Source of the DNA: Tetragonia tetragonoides
Lineage: Eukaryota; Streptophyta; Magnoliopsida; Caryophyllales; Aizoaceae
NCBI GenBank assembly: GCA_038025085.1
Contig: CM076139.1
Span: 54,602,807 to 54,666,806 of the forward strand
Direction: 5' to 3'
Length of the DNA stretch: 64,000 bases
The position numbers and the translations under genes were made by a program. The notes under the pieces are model-generated. The model worked only from the letters and a program-made list of their open reading frames with translations, did no database searches and was not told where the DNA came from. This document shows, in pieces, positions 11,878 to 23,600 of the stretch (its first letter is position 1; each line of letters opens with the position of its first letter).

Positions 11878-13290
11878 ATGAAAATGGGAGAGCCTGAGCC
11901 TGAGCCTGAGCCTGAGCCCAAAGACCTCATCTCTTTGAATGTTGGTGGCAAAATCTTCCAAACCACATCCACCACTCTCGCCAATGCTGGCAGGAATTCC
12001 TTTTTTGGGGCTCTTTTCGATGACGATTGGAATCTCATTTCCTTAGAATCACAACATCATCAAAAGGAACAACAACAACAACAACAACAACCACCTTTGT
12101 TCATTGATCGCAACCCCGAATGCTTTGGCGTCCTCCTTGACCTCCTCCGCACGGGTGACTTGTGCATCCCTCCTCACCTCCCCGATAAGCTCGTCTTCCG
12201 GGAGGCCCAATTCTACGGCCTCTCCGATCACGTCCGCTCTGCCAAATGGGGCCCCTTCGATGGCAATCGCCTCACCCTCACCGCCTCCGTCACTGGCCAT
12301 GCTCCTGGGGATGGCACCGCCATCCGTGCTGGCCCTGATGGCGGCTGCTGCGTCGCTCACGGCTCCATCGTCCACGTCTACGATTGGATGCTTGAGGAAC
12401 ATCCTCCCCTCCACCTCGATTACCAGATTGTCAACGACGTCGGCTGGGTCGATCCCCACCATATAGTCCTCAGTGCCTGCGAGAGACTCGGCCGTGGAGA
12501 TGGCGGGATGGGCCTCTTCAACGTCTCTGATGGCCACCTCCGACACAAGTTCCAGGTTTGCCACGAGGGCCTCCCCAAGAGCTTCACTGCTGGGGCTTTG
12601 GCCTTTAGCTCTCAACCTGATTACAAGATCTTCTCCAGCTGCAAAGGCAGGAGCAATGAGTATGGCATTGGGGTCTGGGATCAGCTCACTGGCCAGCAGG
12701 TTGATTTCTTCTACGAGCCCCTCGGTTGGTCCTTGGGCGATGCCGACCGCCTCCAGTGGCTCCACGCTGCCAATTGCCTCCTCGTCGCCACCCTCTTTCC
12801 CAGAAAGGACCACTGTTACATCAGCTTGTTGGACTTTAGGTCTAAACAAATGGTCTGGTCTTGGTCAGACACCAACCTTAACATAGGCCCCGCCTCAGAC
12901 TACGACAAGCGTGTTCGTGACGCCATTGCCATGGAGGACACCAGTTCCATCTGCGTCATCAACGAGTTGGAGGACTTGGGCTTTATGGACCTCAGAAGCT
13001 CCGCTGCTAGTGTCAGATGGAGCTCCAGGAGCCGTCTTATCATGAAAGGCGGTATGGAAGACGAGCCTTGCTACCCCAAGCTTGCCTTCCACAATGCTCA
13101 GCTCTTCTCCTCTATGAATGACTCCATCTCTGTCTTCTCCGGCTCTGATTGGGTCTTGACCTCTAGGCTTAGGCGTAGCTACGGAGGTCCTATCTGCGAC
13201 TTCTCCATCGCAGGCGACCGCCTCTTTGCTCTTCATAGTGAACAAAATGTCTTTGATGTTTGGGAGGCCCCTCCTTCCCGATCACTATAA
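11878..13290 (+). CDS. BTB/POZ domain protein with WD40/YVTN-like C-terminal half
   Basis: Single-exon gene of 470 aa from ATG 11878; a second in-frame ATG at 11884 is equally plausible. The in-frame extension to 11857 lacks an ATG. An acidic (Glu-Pro)5 stretch precedes a T1/BTB domain of the KCTD type at about residues 17-115, with LISLNVGGKIF and later FIDRNPECFGVLLDLLRTG. A poly-Gln insert splits the domain near residues 64-71. The rest (about 130-470) has repeated blade-like segments such as GPDGGCCVAHGSIVHVYDW and SVFSGSDW, matching the small plant family of BTB proteins with WD40/YVTN-like repeats (At5g41330, At3g09030, At2g24240 type). These are presumed CUL3 adaptors; the substrate is unknown. 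Codon third positions are markedly C-rich compared with the other genes here. Confidence 0.88.
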   Translation: MKMGEPEPEPEPEPKDLISLNVGGKIFQTTSTTLANAGRNSFFGALFDDDWNLISLESQHHQKEQQQQQQQPPLFIDRNPECFGVLLDLLRTGDLCIPPHLPDKLVFREAQFYGLSDHVRSAKWGPFDGNRLTLTASVTGHAPGDGTAIRAGPDGGCCVAHGSIVHVYDWMLEEHPPLHLDYQIVNDVGWVDPHHIVLSACERLGRGDGGMGLFNVSDGHLRHKFQVCHEGLPKSFTAGALAFSSQPDYKIFSSCKGRSNEYGIGVWDQLTGQQVDFFYEPLGWSLGDADRLQWLHAANCLLVATLFPRKDHCYISLLDFRSKQMVWSWSDTNLNIGPASDYDKRVRDAIAMEDTSSICVINELEDLGFMDLRSSAASVRWSSRSRLIMKGGMEDEPCYPKLAFHNAQLFSSMNDSISVFSGSDWVLTSRLRRSYGGPICDFSIAGDRLFALHSEQNVFDVWEAPPSRSL

Positions 13291-14264
13291 ATATTCTTAC
13301 TAATTCCAGGATATCTACTTACAATATACTTACTTCATACTATGTAAATGTAATGCATTTTGGATGGAAGTTTTACAGGTTTTCTACTAACCTAAAATTA
13401 GCTTTATACTACTACTACTACTAGTAAGGTTATGCATCTGAAACACTAGATACCCTTTTTGGTTGCCAAGCAACAACAAAAAAAAAAGATACCCTTTTTG
13501 GTATCTTTGGTACTCCAGTTCTTGTATTACTACATTCAAAGACATGCTCACTAACTACATTACACATCTCTACTTCATTTGTCTGTCTGTTGTTCATTCG
13601 CAGGCAGTTTCAGATCCCTAGCTCTTCTCCATATACCAAATTCCTCCATGATGATTGCCTTTCATGAAAGCAAATCATGATAAACTTGTCGGCACATCAA
13701 ACCCAAAAACCTCAAGTACAATTCCTTTTCACTTTTAACTAGTTTCGCTTCTATTTAAAGCAAACAAGCCCTTTTCTAAACCAACCCCCCTTTGCACTGT
13801 CTCACCCTACTAATCTTATCTACCAAAAGTACCAGGCGTAGCTTATAATTTTGAACTTGACTATCCTAGTAAAGTAGTATCCTGATTAGATTTTTTTTAA
13901 ATTTTTAATTTGTTTCCTCATCATTAGCTGCGAGTAAACTGTGAACAGTATGCCAGTATAAAAGTCACTTCATTAACATGGCTTCTGTCAGTAATAATCA
14001 GCTGACGGAAAATAGGTAGCTACGCCACAGTACAGGATATTCTTGCTCTCCACAAGGGTGGAGGCAAACCAATGAATTAACAGAAAATTCAAACTTTTGG
14101 AGTAATTTTCTGTAATCGCTCAACTTAGTGTGGTGTGGTGTGATGATAATAAGCAAATCAAAATCTCATGTCACTCTTTGATTAATTGACAAACTTGAAA
14201 CTTTGCTGCCCTGCCCCCAAATATATTGACAAACTTGAAGCTGACACCAAGACGTTGTTCTGTA
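13291..14264. other. Convergent intergenic region between the BTB gene and GPA1
   Basis: 3' flanks of two genes transcribed towards each other. Contains a short duplication of GATACCCTTTTTGG (near 13450 and 13487) and a tandem ACTACTACT tract near 13411. No coding frame or RNA gene is seen. Confidence 0.4.
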
Positions 14265-17200
14265 TCACAATAAACCTGCCTCGAAAAGGTTTCTCCTTCT
14301 CAGAGTTTCATCTAGCAGCTTGAATGTCTTCTTCACTAGCTTCTGGTCAAGAGCAGTAGTTCTGTAGATCTTGAAGACGCGATCAACACGATCAGGGGAA
14401 GTACATTGGTAATACAGCTCCTCAAATTTCTTCTTCACAAACCTGACAATATAATAAAGGATCGAAGGGAAGTTTCTTATTCACCAGTATATAACTTTTA
14501 AGGATCCTTTGGCTCAGGGTGGCAAATTAATGGGAACTGTAGTGGAAACGTGTAGCTTTATCATGGAATATTCCACGTGATGCGAGCAACTATTTATTCA
14601 AATGTCTAAAGTAATGCAACCAACCCATCTAACACTACCATCCACTTTTTCTTCACTCACTTTCATTACCTATCATACCCACATCTCAATTGGAAATGAA
14701 AACAGAGGATGGCTTCCGGCCTTCCATTTTATTACCACATGCTATTGCTACCCATGTTTTACATGATTCTCAATAAAAAGTCCCCTTATACGACTATGAA
14801 TTTCATTACCATTCCCACCACTTTACCCCATTTTGCCAAACAGGCAGTGCAACTGAGTACAAAATCGTGCCCTGAATTTGAATGAAACAAACTAAAGCTC
14901 TGCAAGCAGAGCAGAGCCAGGGTCTCACATTCATACTCACAGCCAGGACTTGTCTATATAATGGCATCAGTATGTTACAATGCTAGATCAGTCGTGAAGC
15001 TTTATAGATATTGAGCATCTAGGTCTAACACAAGATTTAACAAATACGTGTTAGGTCTGTCTCTCAATTTGTCAACTAATAAAGAACTCACCTCCCAATG
15101 ATTAACCAAAAACAAACTCAAGTACAAAGTAACATACAAATAATCTGAAGCAAATAAAACGAAACAGCAAGCTAAAAGACCCCTGTTGACAAGAACCAAA
15201 AAAAGTAATATAATCAGAGTAAACAAAGGTGGCCGTGAATTGCTTACTCATAGGCATGCTCAATCTCTTGTTTCCCTGATGAAACTGGCTGGTAATCTTT
15301 AAACCACTCACATTCATTCAGTGCAACCTGCAAAATGAGTTCAAGCATATAAGAGGTTTGAAATACAGAGTTCCTTAATGAAGCTTAGGTCAATGTTGTT
15401 TATCAACCATACTTTATGAACCTTCTTCTCAAATATGTCAAACTTGTTCAGAAACAGCATGATGGATGCTCTCTGCAGCAGAAGAAAGGGACAAACAATT
15501 ATACACCTACCGGGAACATGTTATACACCCGCAGGTCGCCACAAGACAGCCATATATTCCATTCACAAAGAAGGATCACAATAATAAGAGAGAATTTGAG
15601 AACCTCAAAGCATGGCTGCTTCAGGACCCACTCAAAGAGCTCCTTTGTCTCCATCATTCGATTCTTGTTTTCATCCTCATACAGCATTTGATCATAGCTG
15701 AATACAGTAACATCAATGCAATGCATACATATTCCACCATTAAGTTCCAAGAAGGCACTTCTAGAATATCAGTAACTATTATGACAACATAAACAAATAA
15801 AAATAAAAAGCCCAAGTACACAACACATCTGTAAAGTTACAAGAATATCTGGAATTCCCCTTTTCTTTTGGGTGAAATGTAAGAATTAACTTTCATCAGA
15901 AACAGTTAAAACAGCAAATAAAGGAGCTAGTTTCCCCTGAAAAGAAAAAAGAACAAAGAAAAGAAGAAGTTAGAAGCTACTTGTCTAATCACTCATACAA
16001 AGACACAAGAGCGTGTGAATCACATTCTGCCTGTTGTGTTTGTCTTGCCATCCCATATGAGTGTGCTTAATCAATATTAGCGAGCACAAAACTAAAACCC
16101 TTGCAACTGTATTGTAAATAGACATCACCTTTTCATTTCACCCAATGTGAAACCAAAGAAACAATCCTCCACCTCTACCACCACCACCACCACCCATCAA
16201 GGGTCAAGACGGCGACAAGCGCTTCTGCCTAGTCTCCTTCACCCTCATAGCAATAGACCTCGTACTCTCTGTCCTCGAAGACCTAACCTTCAAACCCGTC
16301 CCCAGTAACCATTGTCAACTCCATCATTCTCTTCGACATGAACGTACCCGTCATCATGCCCCAGATGAAAGGCCACCTCAATCTCTCCCTCGACGCCACA
16401 GTTTTCGTCAAGAAACCCAAGCATGTGGGCCTCAAGTACACAATAGTAGTCTTTTTAAATGATAGTATCTGATAAGTAACTCACAGACGAGCAAAAAAAA
16501 CTGATAAGTGACTCACTATTTAACTTCATCTCAGAATGATAGCCTCGTTATATAGCAAGGAAGCCTTGGAAGAATATCTTCCAGGACTTACTTTTTTTTA
16601 TATAACATGGATATCTGAGCATTGCCGGACTAATCTCATGGGCCTGAAGTTAATGGCCAGGAAAGCCTCCTAGGAAATGACTAAGAAGGATATGTTGACA
16701 TTTGCTTTGGGACATCTGACACAGGCAAGTAAGCAAGTTCCTTAGGGCAAATCATAAAACAAAGCATTCAAACAACTTACTCGCTTATAGCAGCACAAAA
16801 GATTACTGCAGTAACACCTTCAAACAGATGGATCCATTTCCTTCTCTCATTTCGTTGGCCTCCAACATCAAAAAGTCTATATACTTCGCCACTTTTCTTG
16901 TTCTCCCCAACAGGACTGCAAAATGTGACAACATTACTATTAACCACAATTGGAAATGAAACAAGAAATTTTGTAGACATTATCGATGTTGGATATTAGA
17001 TAACACAGACATTTTCTAGTTTGCATAATGCTTTTATCATATTTGCCCATGACAAAACTCCAGTTAATGAAGTTCAAGACTTTTGAATGCAATACATCAC
17101 TAATGATCATAGTACTCCAGTAGAGAATGATAAAAAGACATTTCATCCAGAGATAATAACCCAAATCATTACATTTACCTGACCAGCAAATAGGAAAAAG

Positions 17201-19042
17201 AAAACTAGAACATATACAAGGATACTTACCTGAACTGGATCTCAACAACACCTGTTGTGCGAACTCTAGCATAAAGAACATCTTCCTGCACATAAACAGT
17301 GACATGAACAACTTGGGCATACTTGGAAGATGACTATGAAGAATTCTAACTGACGCAGGTCAAGACAGTATGCATCTTGCACATATATGTCTCACATAGA
17401 AAGTGATTATAAAAGGATGTTCTACCAGAATAGGCCTTTTCTAAGCTACAGGTTGGCAACGTTAGAAATAGAAGCTCCAATTCCAACCATACCTGTTAGA
17501 AGTAAAGAAAATTCTCATTGAAAAGCTCACGATACAGAAGTTCTAATTCCATCAACTTCTAGAAAGAAGAATTATGAGCCCTCCAAAATGTCTGACCTCT
17601 GACTAGAGGCACATCCGAAAAACCCAATGAGCAAAAACTCAAGGTGATGCAAAATACACCACTTTATCCAACACCAAATCTTCGATCTCTTAAATTCTAA
17701 TCACTCCTCTATGTCCAAATACACCACACCACAGCAAACAAGGCAGAGCACCACAACCACATGATCTTCTATTCCTTTCTGGAGATAAAAGAAAGCCCCA
17801 ACCTTGAAAGGAACTTTGGCACCCCAAATAAAAGAGTAGTCGCTGGAAAAAGGATTTACAAAAAGGTTCCCCAATAAAGCCCAAACTCTTGTGTCTGACT
17901 TAAAAGAATCAAGCTGAAGTTGCAGACTAGACGTGCTGCTACCGGCATAAACATGCCATCCAGTCTAACGTCATCTTCCTCTGATAACCCTGTACCCCTA
18001 TGTCAAAGAGAGTCTTGGTCTGAAGGGAACCACCAAAACCACTTACGAAGGACAACAATGTTCTTGGACACCAAATTACCCAGACCTAACATCCCACATC
18101 CTCACACTTACACACCCTCTCCATGCAATCGAATTCTCCCTAGGTTTATCACTTGTACCACACCAAAGGAAACCCCACATGATGCACTCAATCCTCCTTA
18201 GGAATCCTTAACAAAGACAGGACATACAAAGCGCGACCTAATCAAAGTGATGCGCACTGAAAGGAAAGATAAGCACCCTTCGAACCATCCAAACGTTCTG
18301 TCACCTCCTTTTCAACCGGATCCAAGAAAGCAAACACATTCCAGTTTTCTCCTAGAGGCTAAAATTAGAACTTTGTGGGAAGTTCTGTTTCCTATGTTTT
18401 ATGCCAACCAAACAATTTGGCTACTGTTTTATTTTCCCTTTTGGACAGTGGCGGGTCCAGGATTTATAAATTGGGTATGCACAATATAAAAAAAATAGGG
18501 CATAAACTTTTTTCGGTTACGTGCACACAGTAGACAAATAACACCAAAAAAGTGAAGCACAAAACTCCTTTGAACAAAAATAGTTATAAGCATAATGGTG
18601 GATCGTAAAATAAATTTTAGAGGAAACCATAAATGTCGCATTTGTAGAGAAAAAATGATACTTATTAGTTATAAGTCAATACATTAATATTCTAAAGGGT
18701 GGTGCTAAATACCACACCCCATTTTAAACAATACCACACACTAAAAGTTAAAACTCCCAAAATACCCCTAAAATTAAAATAAATAAAAGAACAAAACAAA
18801 AACACCACTCACCTGATAGTCTGATACCATTACCCAACACCGAGACACCACAGTGATCACACACAATGACGCAAACACCACCCACACCCACACCCACACC
18901 CACAGACACCAACCACACCGGTCCCTCCTCCGGCCACCCAAATGACGATGAAAAGATAATATATGATCAGTTGTATTCAGAACAAGAGAGAGAAAGAGAT
19001 GGAAATACTACTCCCTATTCCCTAGAATATAAAAATGAGCAG

Positions 19043-19097
<55 letters not shown>

Positions 19098-20543
19098 GAA
19101 AGAATTAAAGAGAAGGACAAGAATTGCTAGGCCATGGGCCCATGGTGGCGTTGCAGGGCTGTGGCTGTGTAATTCTGCCAAAACATTCTCTCTTTCTATC
19201 TCTATTTGGTTAATGCGTTTCTGATTACCTTTGCTCAAATACACCTGTCTCCAATACAGTAGTAGTTTGGCCAAACAACTAAACACACCTATGCCCTGCG
19301 CCTATTGTAAGCGCATGTCATTTGCACATGCGCCCAAAGTAGGCGCAGAATTAAACAACCTGCGCCTAAAGCAAGCGCGGCAATTAGTTTCATGCGCCTG
19401 TAATAGGAGCAAGTGTTGTGGATTTCCAAAAAAAAATAAAATCAAAATTACGTAAATTAAAGAATAGGGGAAGAGAATTTGGGTTAAAAATTAAAAGGGT
19501 AAATTTGGCAAAATATTATTAGGGGTGTGGTATTGTTTTAAAAGAGGTGTAGTATTAATGCAAACTGTATTCTAAATAGATTAAAAATTACTAAAAATCA
19601 ATTTTGAATAATGTAAATGGATTATGGAGTTGGCAGGATTGGCTTAATTGTTCGAAAGAGAAGTCCATTAGCACTGGAAGTGCGGAAGTGTGGAAGTGTG
19701 GAAGTGAGCATTAGCAAAAAAAAAGAGGAGGAGAAAAAAGAATTAAAAACGAAACACATGGTTGGCCGCACCAAGAGTCGATCCTTTAACCTGTGGGTTA
19801 ACATCAAATAGCTTAACCAGCTACACTACTGCCATGATCATGTACTAAAACGAACCTTTCTTTTATTTATTCAGGGTATGCACGTGCATACCCTTATGTC
19901 TCTATGGATCCGCCACTGCTTTTGGATACCAAACGACCACTAAGCTAAAAGGTCAAAAATCCCTCACTCTCAAAGAACTATAACCTAAGTGAAGCCATCT
20001 GGCCAGGGGCCTTGTCAACATCCATATCAAAAACAGCTATACGAATCTCTTGCATCTCAAAAGAGACTTCAATCTGCTTGCCTCCACCCCTGACATAGGA
20101 CACCAATCCAAACCCTCTACCATTGGCTTAGAGGAACACCCCAGGTGATAAGTGTCTTAAAAATCAGTGACCTCCTCATTATAAGCTTGACATCAATGAC
20201 AATGCCGTCTGAGTTCTGATTCCCTCCCTGGCTCCCTGCCTCGCAAATGAATGAAACTCTTCCTCTATCAAGAAGGTATAACATGTCAAACTAGCCGCAA
20301 GGGCATATGAGCAACCACAAGCTTTTCCCTTCATATGTAACAAGTGCAAAGAGCACACGTGATGCAGAACTGGGGGTAAAACACTCATTCCAGGACCAAC
20401 AATGCTAAGTATTTCAATACCTGAATTTAACATAAAGTTTGGTAGTGGAGCATCATCCTAATACCAAAGCAAGTAAAACATAAGCCATGAGGTCAAAAAT
20501 CAAAGTTTCATTACTAATATTATAATGTGAAAGATACACATTA

Positions 20544-20600
<57 letters not shown>

Positions 20601-23600
20601 CTTGGGTTGTGAGTGCTGGGTCACCGGAGAACCACCTCTCCACCGGTGGTGGTGGGGCTCTGGGTGCCTGCGCGCATGATTCTGTGTGGTTTCATTGGCT
20701 TTTGAACATTACTTTTCACTCAATTCTGTTACTCTGTTTATGTTCTTTCATCATGGTGGTTTCTTTTAGGTCAGATTGGAAGAGCTTCACGTTACGTTTT
20801 GATGGTTTTATTTATCACTTTGTTGAGGAGGTCCGCAGCAAGAAATTTGAGATCTGCGTGAAGAGGGAGGAGTTCCAATGGTGGGTGCAATCTTCTCATA
20901 CTTTGTGGAAAGGTAAGGGCCGTGATCAGGGGTTACTTAAACGATTGGGGGATGGGTACATACTGGCCCTTCGAATTGCAGAGAACACTGGGGGTCGTTT
21001 TTTCCTGTTTGAGAAGATTCCGTTTGATCGGAGGGCGGTGGCGATTCGAATTCCAGAAGGTAAGAGAGAGAATGGTTGGGTGGCGTTGATGGATGCAGTT
21101 CAGAGGGTCCACGAGGTTCCTCGGCCGGTGCGGAGTTCTCCATGTTGCAGGCGGTGCGGGTCGACGGAAATATCTTGGGAGGGGGCTGTTATCCCGGTTC
21201 AAAGCAGGGCGGGGCGTGGTGACGTTGCCAGAGACTCAGTGAGTCATGCGGATCGGAGGGGAGAGAGACCACTGGCTTTTGGGACCTACAATGGAAACGG
21301 TCGTGACTGTTATGGAAGGCGAGAATTTTCAGCGCAAGATTCTCGCGTGGAATTTACTGGGGTTGACCCAGTTAATGGATTGGACGCACGTGGGTTTTTA
21401 ATTAATGGAAATCAGGCATGTGATAGGGGAAGAAAGCCAGTGTTTTCCAGGCTAGGGCCTTCTGTGAGACAACAGGCCCAGGGGTCCTTTACTGTTAATA
21501 ATAGGCCTACTTCTCGGTCGACTTTTAGGCCCAAAAGGTTTAGTTTGTCAAAGGGGATCCAGCAGGTTAATAAAGAGCAGCCCACTTATGTTGAGCATAT
21601 GGGTTACCGAGCACGGGGTATTGGGCCAACTTTAAGGCCGAGAACCTCAGGTGGGCCCAGGTCAGATCGAGGCCCAGAGCACAATTCTGGGGTGCTCGAA
21701 GGTCGCGATAGGGCAGCTGCTTCTGCCACGGTGCATCACGGGGGTCGGATGCCACCACCGCCGATGTACTCAGGGCGGCGAAGGACTTCGCAGGTGGCGG
21801 AATTTTCCGGCGACCCACGTGGAGGGTTCGAATGGGTCCGGCAACAACAGAAAGGTGGGTCAGGAGCCTCGGCGTCCAGATCTGGCGCCGTGGGTCAGCT
21901 GGCGAACCAACCGGAGGCCGAGAAAGGTTCGCCGGAGGAGCTCGTTTCTTCTGGTGTCCCAGTTCGAGGTCGAGAGAAGGCCGGCGAGGTTCTCTTTTGG
22001 CCGATTGACCGGCGAGATGCTTCGCTGGCAACGGGTTTTGCAGGCAGTTCAGGGGGTCGAGTTGCATGGGCTCGGCGGCGACGGAATCAGGGCCCACCGG
22101 CGGTTCGAACTGGAGATGCTACGGCAGCTTCGGGAAGCTCAGATCTGGGCCCGCAGGTTCCGGCGAGTGGTCGCCTAGCTGGGGGTGGTGGTGGTACCCC
22201 TGGTGAACCTGGAGTGGGTGTAGTGAGTGGGAGGGCAGGGGGTGAGTGTGAGGGTCGATCGGTGACGGAAGGCCTTGTCTATGCACCAAGTAGTCGGGTT
22301 CTGACGGGGTCTCCAAGTTTGGAGTCGGTGATGACTGGTGACGTGGGGGGTGGTGTGGGGGAGGGCTTGGTTGTGAAAAGGGGTGCTGAAATTTTGTCGG
22401 GTGGTGGTTGTGCCTTCAACGGCCTCACCGGGGGTTTTTTTGAAGGAATTGTGTCTAGTTGGGTCTTGGCTGGCAGCGGTAGGAGCACGAGTCCAACGGG
22501 CAGCTCAGCGGGATGTTCCTGTTTTAGAGGCAGAGGCGCATTTGAGGAGAGATCTTTGTGTTGATCATGTTACTCAGGGCTCGTTTTTGTGGGGGTCGGG
22601 TTGTGATGTTGATGAGGATGATTTCCTTAGCTCCCTTGATGGCGATGAGGATTTGCTTTTGGATAGTCTTAGGGAATTTGATGACAAGGAGGTGGAGGAG
22701 ATAGAGAAGGTGAATTTGTTTAATGCTGAGAAGGTTCGGGGGGTGACGACGCAGCAGATTCTGGGGCCCATTCACAGTGTTCCTTTTCCTTGTCCTTGTG
22801 CTGAGGAGACCAGGGCGCGTGCCCAAGAGGATCTTTCAACTTCCTTTTCCCCTTTACCCTTTTATTCTCTTTTTGTTGCTACCCCTCAAAAAGCACCTGC
22901 TTGTTCCATCTTTGGTACAGGAGATCCTACCCCGTTCGTGTTCTGATCATTTTCCTCTTGTCTTACATTCTGCTCCCATTCAGTGGGGCCCGACCCCTTT
23001 CCGCTTTGAGAATATGTGGTGCTCCCACGCGGAGTTTGGGGTTAAGATTCGGGACTGGTGGGCGGAGTGTGAGGTGGAGGGCCGGAGGGGGTACTGTTTC
23101 ATGAGGAGGTTGAGGTTTGCTAAGGAACGTTTGAAAGTCTGGAATAAGGAGACTTTTGGAGATGTCCGGGCGCGAAAGAGGGAGATCCTTAAGGAGATGT
23201 TGGTGACGGATCGGACTTTGAGCGAGGAGGGCCATGATGAGGGGTTGCTGAGGAAGAGTGTGGATTTGAAGAATAGTCTAGAGGAGGTTTTGCTAAGGGA
23301 AAGGCAGAGTCAGCGTCAGAAGATGAAGGGGAGATGGGCGAAGGAGGGGGATGTGAGTTCTAGGTTATTCTTTAAAGTGGTTAATGGGAGGCGGAGGAGG
23401 AGTTTTGTTCGGGAGTTGGAGACTGATGATGGTGAGCGTGTGACTGATGTGGGTAGGATTTGTGACGAGATTACAGATTTCTACAAGGGTCTTTTTGAGG
23501 AAGAAGTGATTGATAGACCGATGTTGGAGGGAGTTGAGTGGTCCCCTATTATGCCATTGCTTCGGGACTGGCTTGAGCGCCCTTTTGAGTTAGAGGAGAT

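Larger units (their letters stand above)
17640..20428 (-). mobile_element. Decayed LINE (copy b) in GPA1 intron 7, split by a hAT element
   Basis: On the minus strand, 20428 to about 19927 translates piecewise into segments that align with the long [34 protein letters not shown], then DGFT and VRDF. After the hAT element, 18437 down to about 17700 continues with RLDGSKGAY and GFGNLVSK-like segments. Most of the palm domain between them is missing. Stops and shifts are frequent. The open frames here on the plus strand are noise. Confidence 0.65.

Noticed and set aside
12049..12849. 266-aa minus-strand open frame antisense to the BTB gene
   Set aside because: It is a shadow of the C-rich codon usage of the BTB gene; no motif and no start context.
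19772..19836. A tRNA gene on the minus strand
   Set aside because: A-box and B-box-like motifs are present but the stems do not pair as a cloverleaf; it lies inside a hAT element and is at best a decayed tRNA-derived piece.
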